This document shows positions 36,971 to 44,950 of a DNA stretch of 64,000 nucleotides, piece by piece. The position numbers were made by a program, and so were the translations under genes. This DNA is from Mesorhizobium sp. J8. Lineage in GTDB: Bacteria; Pseudomonadota; Alphaproteobacteria; Rhizobiales; Rhizobiaceae. Position 1 is the first letter of the stretch, and each line of letters starts with the position of its first letter. The notes beneath the pieces were generated by a model. That model was not told the DNA's origin and did no database searches. It saw only the letters and a list, made by a program, of their open reading frames with translations. Location: positions 3,534,001 through 3,598,000 of the forward strand of contig NZ_AP024109.1 of the NCBI RefSeq assembly GCF_016591715.1, given 5' to 3'.

Positions 36971-37188
36971 GCTTCACCCGCACCGGTTGAGACCGGTTCC
37001 CGTTCCGCGCCGCTGGACGGTCCCGCCCTCCGCATGGCGGATGTATGACGTGACTATACCGATTCATACTGATTTCGTTAAGCTTCCATAAATTTCCGGA
37101 GCCGTGTTGCAGAACGGTTTCACATCATCGTGAGACCCGAAGCGGCGATCGCTCCGGGCCCCACGCACTCGCAAAGGTGTCGAAACAA

Positions 37189-37935
37189 TCAGGCGTTGGC
37201 GCCGCCATCGATGGTCAGCGATGCCCCCGTGACGAAGCGTCCTTCAGGGCTCGCCAACCAGGCCACCATTCCCGCGATCTCCTCTGCCTCGCCGAAGCGC
37301 GGCGTCGCCATCTTCCGGCGCTGGTGCTCCGCATGGGGCCCGTCGGCCGGATTCATGTCGGTGTCGGTGGAGCCTGGATGAACGATGTTGGCGGTGATGC
37401 CGCGCGGGCCGAGGTCGCGCGCCAAAGCCTTCGTCAGTCCGACCAGCGCCGCCTTGCTGGTCGAATAGGCGCTGAGACCCGCATCCGTCACGCGTTCGGC
37501 CAGATTGCTGCCGATCGAGATGATCCTGCCGCCATCCGCCATATGCCGCGCGGCGGCCTTGGAGGCGACGAAAGGCGCTCTGAGATTGACCTCCATGCTC
37601 TCGTCGAAATCGGCGAGCGACAAGGCGTCGATCGGCGCGGCACGCCAGATGCCGGCGCTGTTGACCAGGATGTCGAGCCGCCCGAACGCATCCATCGCGT
37701 GGTCGACGGCGCTCTCGATCGCCTGGGCATCGCGCCCGTCGGCCTTGATGGCGATCGCGCGCCCACCGGCCGCGTCGATTTCATCGACCACCGCTCGCGC
37801 CTGCGCTTCACCATTCACGTAGGTCAACGCGACGCTCGCGCCGTCGCGCGCGAGTCTTTTCGCGATAGCCGCGCCGATACCGCGGCTGCCGCCGGTGACG
37901 AATGCAGCCTTGCCGCGCAACGGGTTTGAAGACAT
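37189..37935 (-). CDS. SDR family oxidoreductase
   Basis: A 248-aa short-chain dehydrogenase. The cofactor motif is TGGSRGIGAAIA, followed by the NAG-type motif NSAGIW, catalytic Ser in ISIGSN and the YSTSK pair (Tyr, Lys). ATG 37935 follows AAGGAGA by 7 nt. The substrate is not predictable. It is divergent from a TetR regulator gene, with two matching 16-bp operators in the 109-bp gap, so it is almost certainly the regulator's target. Confidence 0.92.
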   Translation of the reverse strand: MSSNPLRGKAAFVTGGSRGIGAAIAKRLARDGASVALTYVNGEAQARAVVDEIDAAGGRAIAIKADGRDAQAIESAVDHAMDAFGRLDILVNSAGIWRAAPIDALSLADFDESMEVNLRAPFVASKAAARHMADGGRIISIGSNLAERVTDAGLSAYSTSKAALVGLTKALARDLGPRGITANIVHPGSTDTDMNPADGPHAEHQRRKMATPRFGEAEEIAGMVAWLASPEGRFVTGASLTIDGGANA

Positions 37936-37949
37936 CGGATTCTCCTTTA

Positions 37950-37965
37950 TGTAACGATCGATACA
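37950..37965. promoter_or_regulatory. TetR operator copy 1 (SDR side)
   Basis: On the minus strand this reads TGTATCGATCGTTACA, a near-perfect palindrome. It shares TGTATCGATC and the terminal ACA with the second site. It lies 15 bp upstream of the SDR start codon, close to its ribosome site. Confidence 0.75.
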
Positions 37966-38007
37966 CAAATAGCTGCCAAAGCTTGCCGGGTGCCGTCAAG
38001 TAAATTA

Positions 38008-38023
38008 TGTATCGATCAACACA
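38008..38023. promoter_or_regulatory. TetR operator copy 2 (regulator side)
   Basis: TGTATCGATCAACACA matches the first site in 12 or more positions in inverted orientation. It lies 22 bp upstream of the TetR start codon. Confidence 0.75.
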
Positions 38024-38044
38024 GAAATCGAACGAAAGGACACC

Positions 38045-38656
38045 ATGTCGGAAAGGGGTCGCCCGCGAAGCTTTGATCGAGCCGCCGCCTTGCGCCGGGC
38101 GATGGAGGTTTTCTGGGCCAAGGGCTACGAGGGCGCGTCGCTCAGCGATCTGACTGCGGCCATGGGCATCAATTCGCCCAGCCTCTACGCCGCCTTCGGC
38201 AGCAAGGAAGCGCTCTTCCTCGAGGCGACCGACCTCTACACGCGCAGCGAAGGCACCGATATCTGGTCGACGCTGGAAGAGGCCCCGACGGCGCGGCTCG
38301 CGATCGAGGGGTTCCTGACGCAGACCGCCCGGGCCTATTCACAGACCGACCGACCGCAGGGGTGCCTCATCGCCCTCGGAGCCTTGCATCAGGATTCGAC
38401 ACAAGGGCTGATCTGCGAGGATCTGCGCCGCCGCCGCGCCGAAAATCAGAAGGCGCTTCAAGCGCGCCTGGACCGGGCGGTGGCGGAGGGCGAACTGCCT
38501 GCCGATTTCGATTGCCAGGCCGCGGCCACCTTCTTCGCCACCGTGCAGCATGGCATGTCGATCCAGGCGCGCGACGGCGCAACCCATGCCGCCCTCATGG
38601 CGACCGTTGCCGGCGCCATGGCGGCATGGCGGACGATGGCCGAGGCCAGCACCTGA
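38045..38656 (+). CDS. TetR family transcriptional regulator
   Basis: A 203-aa repressor-type protein. The N-terminal DNA-binding domain has the classic TetR pattern: ALRRAMEVFWAKGYEGASLS, then LTAAMGINSPSLYAAFGSKE. The C-terminal ligand-binding region resembles the YcfQ/TetR_C_16-like group, with a conserved cysteine in RPQGCLIALGA. AAAGGA precedes ATG 38045. It is divergent from the SDR gene and probably represses both genes through the paired operators; the inducer is unknown. Confidence 0.92.
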   Translation: MSERGRPRSFDRAAALRRAMEVFWAKGYEGASLSDLTAAMGINSPSLYAAFGSKEALFLEATDLYTRSEGTDIWSTLEEAPTARLAIEGFLTQTARAYSQTDRPQGCLIALGALHQDSTQGLICEDLRRRRAENQKALQARLDRAVAEGELPADFDCQAAATFFATVQHGMSIQARDGATHAALMATVAGAMAAWRTMAEAST

Positions 38657-38728
38657 CCCCGTGACAAACGCCGGGCTTTGTGATCGAAATTCCGGCGGCT
38701 GCAGAAAACGTGGCCGGGAGGGTTTGCC

Positions 38729-39130
38729 GTGAAGAAAGGGTATCGCCAGCTTCTCGACGAGGCGAATGCCGAGATCGAGGTCGTGTCGCCGGAGGAGGCA
38801 GCGGGGCTGCTGGAGGATGACGGGACGATCTTCATCGATTTGCGCGACCCACGCGAGATCGAGCGCGACGGCAAGATACCCGGCGCCAAGAATGTGACGC
38901 GCGGCATGCTGGAATTCTGGATCGATCCCGAAAGCCCCTACCACAAGCCGTTCTTCGCAAGCGGCAAGACCTTCGTCTTCTTCTGCGCCGGCGGCTGGCG
39001 CTCGGCCCTAGCCGCCAAGACGGCGCAGGACATGGGCCTGACGCCGGTCAAGCACATCCTCGGCGGCTACACCGCCTGGAAGGCGGCCGGCCTGCCGGTA
39101 GAGCCGGGACAGAAAAAGAAGGCGGACTGA
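38729..39130 (+). CDS. Rhodanese-like sulfurtransferase domain protein
   Basis: A 133-aa single-domain rhodanese. It has the conserved IFIDLRDPREIERDGKIPGA and the active-site loop FFCAGGWRS, with the persulfide-forming cysteine near residue 91. It is cytosolic and could transfer sulfane sulfur; the acceptor is unknown. The start is GTG 38729 with GGGAGG 7 nt ahead. It sits 32 bp upstream of plsY and may be co-transcribed with it. Confidence 0.9.
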   Translation: MKKGYRQLLDEANAEIEVVSPEEAAGLLEDDGTIFIDLRDPREIERDGKIPGAKNVTRGMLEFWIDPESPYHKPFFASGKTFVFFCAGGWRSALAAKTAQDMGLTPVKHILGGYTAWKAAGLPVEPGQKKKAD

Positions 39131-39162
39131 TCACAGCCCCAGCAACACCCGGGACCGACCCG

Positions 39163-39846
39163 ATGATTTTCTGGATAGCGAGCGCGGTTGGATTGGCGAT
39201 CGCCTATCTCCTCGGTTCGACGCCTTCCGGGTACCTGGCCGGCAGACTGCTCAAGGACATCGACATCCGCGAGCACGGCTCCAAATCGACCGGCGCGACC
39301 AATGTGCTCAGAACCCTGGGAAAATGGCCCGCGCTGGCGGTGCTGCTGGTCGATATACTGAAAGGCGTGGCGGCGATCGTCTTTGCCCGCTGGTTTTATC
39401 CCTGGTGCTACACGATATCGTCCATCGCGCCAGCGACCCCGCTTGAACTTCAAATCTGGGTGTCTTGGGCCGTATGCCTTGCCGGACTCGCCGTGTTGCT
39501 TGGGCACGGCCGCTCGGTCTGGTTGAATTTCACGGGCGGAAAATCCGCGGCGACAGGATTGGGCGTGCTGCTGGCCATGTCATGGCCCGTAGGATTGGGT
39601 GCCGTGACGGCATTTGCCGTCACGCTGGCGCTTTTCCGGATCGTTTCCCTCAGCTCGATGCTGGGGGCGCTGACGGCAGTCGCGCTTGTCTGCGGCTTGG
39701 AGCAACCATTGCCCTATCGCTTGCTGGTGATCGGGGGCAGCCTCTACGTGATCTTGCGCCACCGCGCCAACATCCAGCGGCTGCTGGCCGGAACGGAGCC
39801 GCGCCTTGGCCATAGCAGCAAGGAACGGGGCGCGGCGCGTCCCTAG
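39163..39846 (+). CDS. plsY: Glycerol-3-phosphate acyltransferase PlsY
   Basis: A 227-aa inner-membrane enzyme that moves an acyl group from acyl-phosphate to glycerol 3-phosphate, the first step of phospholipid synthesis. The conserved motifs are LLGSTPSGYLAGRLL with the active-site serine, GSKSTGATNVLRTLGK, and the late GGKSAATGLGV. Several helices span the membrane. Its stop codon overlaps that of the convergent hydrolase gene by 4 bp. Confidence 0.93.
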   Translation: MIFWIASAVGLAIAYLLGSTPSGYLAGRLLKDIDIREHGSKSTGATNVLRTLGKWPALAVLLVDILKGVAAIVFARWFYPWCYTISSIAPATPLELQIWVSWAVCLAGLAVLLGHGRSVWLNFTGGKSAATGLGVLLAMSWPVGLGAVTAFAVTLALFRIVSLSSMLGALTAVALVCGLEQPLPYRLLVIGGSLYVILRHRANIQRLLAGTEPRLGHSSKERGAARP

Positions 39847-40751
39847 TGCAGAGTCGATTCGCGCTGCCCGGTCACGAAACCCACCGCGCGCGCAACGACA
39901 TCCCTGTCGGCGAGAATCCGCCGGTGGCCGAGCCCGTCGGCCCAGTGCAGGTGGACATGTTTGCCGGCGCCCGCGTAACGCTTCGCATGATCGGCATGGA
40001 CCTCGCGATCGTCGGGCGCGTGGATGATCAGCGTCGGCACCGGCGCCTCCGCAAGCTGGCGATCGCCGGTGAATTCACTGAGCGGCCGCCCGGAAAGGTG
40101 CTTCACTCTGTCCGCCATGGCAATGCGAGAGCGCGGCCCGACATTCATCATGTCGCTGAAATCGTCGAAGATCGCAGGGAGCGAGCTCGGCGCGGCAATC
40201 AGCACGAGCTTCTGCGCCTTGAGCGGCGGCATGCCCTTGACCGAGGCCGCGACGGCGTTGGCGGCAATCGCGCCGCCGAAGGAATGGCCGACGACGGCGG
40301 TGAAAGGACCGAACCACTCGCCTGTGACACGCACCGCCTCAACCGCATTCACCATGTTGAGATGGCGGCCAAGCGAATGGCCATGCCCTGGCAAATCGAG
40401 CGAGACGACCTTGTAGCCGGCGCCGCGAAACCCTTCGATCAAAGCGCGCATATATTCGGTGCGCGAGCGCCAGCCATGGATGACGAGCACGGTGCCGCGC
40501 GGTTCCCTGCCCGGCTCCGGCCGGAATTCATGCACCGCGACACAATCGGTCCTGGTCTTCAGCCGGTGATGGCGCGCCTCGGCCATGAAGCCTGAAGCGC
40601 GTTCGACGGCCCGGCGCTCGCCGTCGCTCAAGGCCTTGACGCTGGGCGTCCGGCAAAACAATTCGAACGCGGCGCGGCCGCTGAGACGCGGCGCAACATG
40701 CTCGGCCGCGCCGAAAACGCCCCGGATGACCTTCATTCCAAATGATGCCAT
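39843..40751 (-). CDS. Alpha/beta hydrolase
   Basis: A 302-aa alpha/beta-hydrolase-fold protein. The oxyanion-hole region VLVIHGWRSRTEYM and the nucleophile elbow GHSFGGAIAAN (serine about residue 155) are clear. The catalytic acid is likely in IIHAPDDREVHADH, and the histidine in DGLGHRRIL. The substrate is unknown. It is divergent from a MarR-family gene, and two MarR-type operators lie 20-53 bp upstream of its start, so it is probably the controlled gene. Confidence 0.9.
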   Translation of the reverse strand: MASFGMKVIRGVFGAAEHVAPRLSGRAAFELFCRTPSVKALSDGERRAVERASGFMAEARHHRLKTRTDCVAVHEFRPEPGREPRGTVLVIHGWRSRTEYMRALIEGFRGAGYKVVSLDLPGHGHSLGRHLNMVNAVEAVRVTGEWFGPFTAVVGHSFGGAIAANAVAASVKGMPPLKAQKLVLIAAPSSLPAIFDDFSDMMNVGPRSRIAMADRVKHLSGRPLSEFTGDRQLAEAPVPTLIIHAPDDREVHADHAKRYAGAGKHVHLHWADGLGHRRILADRDVVARAVGFVTGQRESTLH

Positions 40752-40770
40752 ATTGGCAGTCCATCCATTC

Positions 40771-40784
40771 GTTCAAACATGAAC
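40771..40784. promoter_or_regulatory. MarR operator copy 1
   Basis: GTTCA-AACA-TGAAC, a perfect 5-bp inverted repeat. It is identical to the second copy exactly 20 bp downstream, and it lies 20 bp upstream of the hydrolase start. Confidence 0.8.
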
Positions 40785-40790
40785 ATAATA

Positions 40791-40804
40791 GTTCAAACAT
40801 GAAC
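40791..40804. promoter_or_regulatory. MarR operator copy 2, overlapping the marR start codon
   Basis: An identical GTTCA-AACA-TGAAC. The ATG of the regulator gene (40799-40801) is inside the site. The 20-bp phasing puts both sites on the same helix face. Confidence 0.8.
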
Positions 40805-41251
40805 ATTAAGCAAGAGCTGCCCTGGGACAATCCTCGCTTTCGCAACTGGGTTGCGGTGGCGCGCGCCTGCCACGTGCTGGAGCGCACGCTTGCCGTGAAG
40901 CTCGGCCCGCTCGACCTCAAGCCGGCGCAGCTCGACGTGCTGATGAACCTCTACCGCCACCCCGGCATGTCGCAGCACGATCTTGCCCGAAAACTCTTGG
41001 TCGGGCGCTCCAATGTCACCATGCTGTTGCCGCAGCTTGAGACGCGCGGACTGGTGCGGCGCGAGGGCGACGAGAAGGACAAGCGCGTCCTGCGGCTGAA
41101 CCTCACCGAGGCGGGCGAGGCCCTGCTGATGGAGGCGCTGAAGGTCCATATGGCGCTGATCGAGAAGGCGATGAGCCAGTCGACGCCGGAACAGTGCGAC
41201 ATGATCGGCGAGCAGATGCGCAAGATCGCCGACGTGCTGAAGGAAGCCTGA
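40799..41251 (+). CDS. MarR family transcriptional regulator
   Basis: A 150-aa winged-helix regulator. The MarR core is LDLKPAQLDVLMNLYRHPGMS followed by DLARKLLVGRSNVTMLLPQL and the wing KDKRVLRLNLTEAG. ATG 40799 fits the family length but has no Shine-Dalgarno, so the gene may be leaderless or autoregulated by operator occupancy at the start codon. The frame is open from 40742. It is divergent from the alpha/beta hydrolase gene, its likely target. Confidence 0.88.
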   Translation: MNIKQELPWDNPRFRNWVAVARACHVLERTLAVKLGPLDLKPAQLDVLMNLYRHPGMSQHDLARKLLVGRSNVTMLLPQLETRGLVRREGDEKDKRVLRLNLTEAGEALLMEALKVHMALIEKAMSQSTPEQCDMIGEQMRKIADVLKEA

Positions 41252-41440
41252 GCATAGGTTTGCCAAGACTTGGCTCAGGTGCGCTGAGATTTCGGTCAGG
41301 CCGAGTCGGAGACGGGCGCGAAGCGACCAAACTGGGTGGGCTCCGAGAACCGGAGCGGAGCGTACTCAAGTTACGTGCGCACCCGAAGCGCAGGAACCCG
41401 CCATTTGCAGGCCGGCCTCACCGAACTATCGGCGCACCTG

Positions 41441-42052
41441 TCACCACATCGTCTTCTTTGCTCTTTCCGGCCATTCCTGGTCGTACTTCTGGCCGTCGAT
41501 GTTCTTGCGGCTGGTGACCTCGAGGATCTGGCCGGGCGTTGGCAAAGACTTCGGGTCGACATGCCTGGCCGGGTTCCAGAGGTCCGAGCGCACGATGGCG
41601 CGGGCACACTGGAAGTAGACCGTGTCGACATCGACGACGGTGACTGAGCGGGCCGGCTTGCCGTCCACCGTGAAGGACGCGCAAAGTCCGGTATCGGTCG
41701 TGATATGAGCACGGCCGTTGACGCGCAGCGTGGTGCCCGAGCCCGGCACCAGGAAGAGCAGCCCGACGCGCGGATCGCGAATGATGTTCTTCAGCGAATC
41801 AGCGCGGTTGTTGCCGCGCCTATCGGGCATCATCAGCGTCTTGTCGTCGACGATGCGCACGAAGCCGGCGAGATCGCCGCGCGGCGAGCAGTCGAGTCCC
41901 TCGGGTCCGCTGGTCGCCAGCGCCACGAAGGGCGAGGCCTCGATGAAGGCGGCATATTCAGGAATCACATGGTCGAGTTCCTTGACGACCGAAGCCTCGC
42001 CCGGCAGCCCGTAAAGCGCCTCGAGCTGTTCGACGGATGTGATGCGCGACAT
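41441..42052 (-). CDS. PPOX-type FMN-dependent flavoprotein
   Basis: A 203-aa member of the pyridoxamine-phosphate-oxidase-like split-barrel superfamily. The group signature is strong: CSPRGDLAGFVRI, then PDRRGNNRADSLKNI, with basic residues expected to hold FMN phosphate. This matches the branch annotated as MSMEG_1061-like FMN-dependent PPOX proteins. The exact reaction is unknown. The gene stands alone with about 190 bp of non-coding sequence on its 3' side. Confidence 0.87.
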   Translation of the reverse strand: MSRITSVEQLEALYGLPGEASVVKELDHVIPEYAAFIEASPFVALATSGPEGLDCSPRGDLAGFVRIVDDKTLMMPDRRGNNRADSLKNIIRDPRVGLLFLVPGSGTTLRVNGRAHITTDTGLCASFTVDGKPARSVTVVDVDTVYFQCARAIVRSDLWNPARHVDPKSLPTPGQILEVTSRKNIDGQKYDQEWPERAKKTMW

Positions 42053-42145
42053 CTTCTTCCCCTCCTGACCTTTTGCCGGCGCTACCCTATGTGCATGACG
42101 CCTTGACGACAGCCGGCTGCCGATATCGGACTGCCAGGCGCCAGG

Positions 42146-42499
42146 CTAACGGTCCCGGCTCAGCCCCTTCTCGGCCAACTCGGCAAGATAGGCGTTCCAA
42201 CGCTCTTCCTTTTCATGGCCGAGCGTATGCAGATAGTTCCAGGTGAAGATGCCGGTGTCGTGGAAATCGTCGAAAGTGATGCGCACCGCATAATTGCCGA
42301 CCGGCTCGATCTTGAGGATCGCGACATTGCGCTTGCCGGGGACCGTCACCCGCTGCTCCGGCGAATGGCCTTGCACTTCCGCCGACGGCGAAACCACACG
42401 CAGGAACTCCGCCGGCAATTCGAAGGGGTGGTGGCCGGGAAAGGTCACAGTCAAGAGCTTGCGGTCCTTCGAGACCCTGAGTTCCTTTGGCGCGGTCAT
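42146..42499 (-). CDS. DUF971 domain protein
   Basis: A 117-aa protein matching DUF971 (the N-terminal domain of gamma-butyrobetaine hydroxylase-like proteins). Typical segments are PFELPAEFLRVVSPSAEVQG, VGNYAVRITFDDFHDTGIFT and WNYLHTLG. Standalone DUF971 proteins have been linked to iron-sulfur or molybdenum-related clusters in genome context, and here the gene neighbours moaA; that link is inference. GACAGGA precedes the start. Confidence 0.87.
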   Translation of the reverse strand: MTAPKELRVSKDRKLLTVTFPGHHPFELPAEFLRVVSPSAEVQGHSPEQRVTVPGKRNVAILKIEPVGNYAVRITFDDFHDTGIFTWNYLHTLGHEKEERWNAYLAELAEKGLSRDR

Positions 42500-42514
42500 G
42501 ACTGGTCCTGTCTA

Positions 42515-42584
42515 GAGACGGATGATTTCAGGTCGAAAGACGGATGATTTCAGGTCGAATCGACCTGAAATCTGAATCCGTCTC
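42515..42584. repeat. Composite palindromic repeat, part 1
   Basis: A 22-bp unit (GACGGATGATTTCAGGTCGA core) occurs twice in tandem at 42515-42558. It is then mirrored by its inverse, so ATTTCAGGTCGA meets TCGACCTGAAAT around a single base. GAGACGGAT and ATCCGTCTC form the outer arms. This is a typical rhizobial intergenic mosaic arrangement. Confidence 0.8.
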
Positions 42585-42597
42585 CAAGTCAAAGAGA

Positions 42598-42649
42598 AGA
42601 GCATGATGTCTTCCGAAAAAACCGCTTCACACTTTCGGCATCATGCTCT
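42598..42649. repeat. RIME-like palindromic element, part 2
   Basis: AGAGCATGATG and CATCATGCTCT are 11-bp perfect arms, with inner arms CCGAAA and TTTCGG. It closely resembles the rhizobial RIME/palindromic intergenic repeats. With part 1 it fills most of the 329-bp gap between the DUF971 gene and moaA; the rest has no supported gene. Confidence 0.8.
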
Positions 42650-42828
42650 GCTTGCGCCCTTCCCTACGCCGCTTCGCGCGATCCGGAAAGCCACTTGAGG
42701 CCAGCCGACACGCGATGTCGGTCGGGGAATGTTACCAAAGATCAAGACCTTCTATCTTGAATGCGGCGCCCGATCGTATCACATAGCCGTATATAACGGC
42801 GCCGCTCAGGCCACGGGAAACGCTTGCA

Positions 42829-43824
42829 ATGGACATGATCGACCCCTTCGGTCGCACGATCAGCTATCTGCGCGTATCGGTCACCGACCGCTGCGATTTC
42901 CGCTGCACCTATTGCATGGCCGAGGACATGACCTTCCTGCCGAAGAAGGATCTGCTGTCCTTGGAAGAGCTCGACCGGCTCTGCACCGTTTTCATCGAGA
43001 AAGGCGTGAAGAAGCTGCGGCTGACCGGCGGGGAGCCGCTGGTGCGCAAGAACATCATGCATCTGGTGCGTCAGCTTTCGCGGCATCTGGACAGCGGTGC
43101 GCTGGACGAATTGACGCTGACCACCAACGGCTCGCAGCTTTCGCGCTTTGCCGCCGAACTCGCCGATTGCGGTGTCAAGCGCATTAACGTCTCGCTTGAC
43201 ACGCTGGATGCCGAAAAGTTCCACCAGATCACGCGCTGGGGCAATCTCGGCAAGGTCATGGAAGGCATCGACGCCGCGCAGAAGGCAGGGTTGAAGATCA
43301 AGCTCAATGCGGTCGCGCTACGCGATTTCAACGACGCCGAGATTCCCGAGCTGATGCGCTGGGCGCATGGCCGCGGCATGGACCTCACTCTCATCGAGAC
43401 CATGCCGATGGGCGAGATCGAGGCCGACCGAACCGACCAGTATCTGCCGTTGTCGCTGCTGCGCGCCTCGCTGGAGCGCCAGTTCACGCTCTCCGACATT
43501 CCTTACAAGACCGGCGGCCCTGCCCGCTATGTCCATGTCTCGGAGACCGGCGGCCGGCTCGGCTTCATCACGCCGATGACGCATAATTTCTGCGAGAGCT
43601 GCAACCGCGTGCGGCTGACCTGCACGGGCACCCTGTATATGTGCCTCGGCCAGGAGGACGCCGCCGACCTTAGGGCGCCGTTGCGCGCCTCCGAGGGCAA
43701 TGAGCTGCTCGAGGCGGCCATCGACGAGGCCATCGGCCGCAAGCCCAAGGGCCATGATTTCATCATCGACCGCCGCACCAGCCGTCCTTCGGTATCGCGG
43801 CATATGAGCGTCACCGGCGGCTGA
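42829..43824 (+). CDS. moaA: GTP 3',8-cyclase MoaA
   Basis: A 331-aa radical SAM enzyme that starts molybdenum cofactor synthesis by rearranging GTP. The N-terminal radical-SAM cluster motif is CDFRCTYC (CxxxCxxC), followed by [11 protein letters not shown]. The C-terminal second 4Fe-4S cluster ligands are in [15 protein letters not shown]. The protein ends on the usual Gly-Gly needed for activation by MoaC partners (SVTGG). It heads a stretch that also contains mobA and mobB. Confidence 0.96.
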   Translation: MDMIDPFGRTISYLRVSVTDRCDFRCTYCMAEDMTFLPKKDLLSLEELDRLCTVFIEKGVKKLRLTGGEPLVRKNIMHLVRQLSRHLDSGALDELTLTTNGSQLSRFAAELADCGVKRINVSLDTLDAEKFHQITRWGNLGKVMEGIDAAQKAGLKIKLNAVALRDFNDAEIPELMRWAHGRGMDLTLIETMPMGEIEADRTDQYLPLSLLRASLERQFTLSDIPYKTGGPARYVHVSETGGRLGFITPMTHNFCESCNRVRLTCTGTLYMCLGQEDAADLRAPLRASEGNELLEAAIDEAIGRKPKGHDFIIDRRTSRPSVSRHMSVTGG

Positions 43825-43877
43825 TTTTTTTCACGATTTGGTGCAGGATCGTCCTTGGTCATCGACCAGGGGGCATC

Positions 43878-44384
43878 ATGCAGCATCTTCGTCGCATCAG
43901 CTTGTTTTGCGCGCTTCTGTTCTTGTTGACGAACTTGACGACAACGGCACTGGCCAAGCCGTTTACTTATGTCAACGCGCGGTTCGGCACCGTGTGCACG
44001 TTCCCGGACCAGATTTTCAACAAGCGCATGCCTGAGCCGGAAAACGGCGATGGCCTGGAATGGCAAAGCGCCGACGGCGCCAGCGTGGCTTGCTACGGCG
44101 GCTACAATGTACTCGATGACACGCCCAAGACCCTCGTCGAGAACGAAAAAGCCAGCCCCGAGCCAGGAGAAAAAGTCACCTACGGCAAGGCCGGCAAGAA
44201 CTGGGCGGTTCTGTCGGGCACGAAGGGCGACAAGATCTTCTATCAGCGGTCCGTGTTCGGCCAGGAGGACGTCATCCATACCGTCTTCATCGAGTATCCC
44301 GCGGCGCTCAAGGCGAAATACGACCCGCTGGTCGGCGCCATCGCCGCGAGCCTGCACGAGGCGTCCGGGCCACACTCGAAATAA
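43878..44384 (+). CDS. Exported protein of unknown function
   Basis: A 168-aa protein with signal peptide ISLFCALLFLLTNLTTTALA. The mature part has two cysteines (GTVCTFPDQ, VACYGGYN) that may form a disulfide. Segments such as FGTVCTFPDQIF and HTVFIEYPAALKAKYDPLVG are reminiscent of small periplasmic proteins of unknown role in Rhizobiales. I do not recognise a family. It follows moaA by 53 bp. Confidence 0.7.
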   Translation: MQHLRRISLFCALLFLLTNLTTTALAKPFTYVNARFGTVCTFPDQIFNKRMPEPENGDGLEWQSADGASVACYGGYNVLDDTPKTLVENEKASPEPGEKVTYGKAGKNWAVLSGTKGDKIFYQRSVFGQEDVIHTVFIEYPAALKAKYDPLVGAIAASLHEASGPHSK

Positions 44385-44470
44385 ACCATCTACACGGCCT
44401 TCCGGCCGATTTACCACCGGCCTTTTCGGGCCTAGCCTTCAAGCGCGATTTCGCTCTAGGGGGAGTGCAC

Positions 44471-44827
44471 ATGCGCACATTCATGCTTTCACTTGCAATG
44501 CTTGGGGTTGCCTCCATGCCGGCCGCGGCTCAGTCGATCGGCGGTACCTACACGGTCGCCGGCACTAATTTCGACGGCTCGAAATATGGCGGCGAGGCAA
44601 CCATCACGCTGACCAGCGACACGACCTGCACGATCCACTGGGAAACCGGCGGCTCGACCTCGGACGGCATCTGCATGCGTAACGACAATGCGTTTTCCGC
44701 CGGCTACGCGATGGGCAAGGAAGTCGGTCTCGTCGTCTACAAGATCGAGAAGGACGGCTCCCTGCATGGACTATGGACCATCGCCGGTCAGAACGGCAAC
44801 GGCACCGAAGTGCTGACGCCGAAGTAG
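44471..44827 (+). CDS. Small exported protein, putative beta-strand fold
   Basis: A 118-aa protein with signal peptide FMLSLAMLGVASMPAAA and a mature part of regularly spaced beta-like strands (GGTYTVAGTNFDGSKYGG, TITLTSDTTCTIHWETGG, LHGLWTIAGQNGNGTE). Two cysteines could pair. The repeated Gly-rich pattern resembles a fibronectin-binding-like or small beta-barrel fold; no family is assigned. ATG 44471 has GGGGGAG 5 nt ahead. Confidence 0.7.
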   Translation: MRTFMLSLAMLGVASMPAAAQSIGGTYTVAGTNFDGSKYGGEATITLTSDTTCTIHWETGGSTSDGICMRNDNAFSAGYAMGKEVGLVVYKIEKDGSLHGLWTIAGQNGNGTEVLTPK

Positions 44828-44950
44828 GTCTTCGGGATTTCGGCAAATCGATCTCACGGGCCGCGCAGAAATTCGTGGCCCATTTCTTTAGGCGTTGCTG
44901 TTTCCGCCGGCCTGCTACAGGTTCGATCCAAATAGAATCCGGAAACGCCT

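Noticed and set aside
37119..37136. TCACATCATCGTGA as a further CRP site
   Set aside because: The half-sites are in the opposite order (TCAC..GTGA), so it does not match TGTGA-N6-TCACA.
42515..42584. Tandem 22-bp unit as a CRISPR remnant
   Set aside because: The copies abut without spacers and are mirrored by an inverse copy, which is a palindromic mosaic, not an array.
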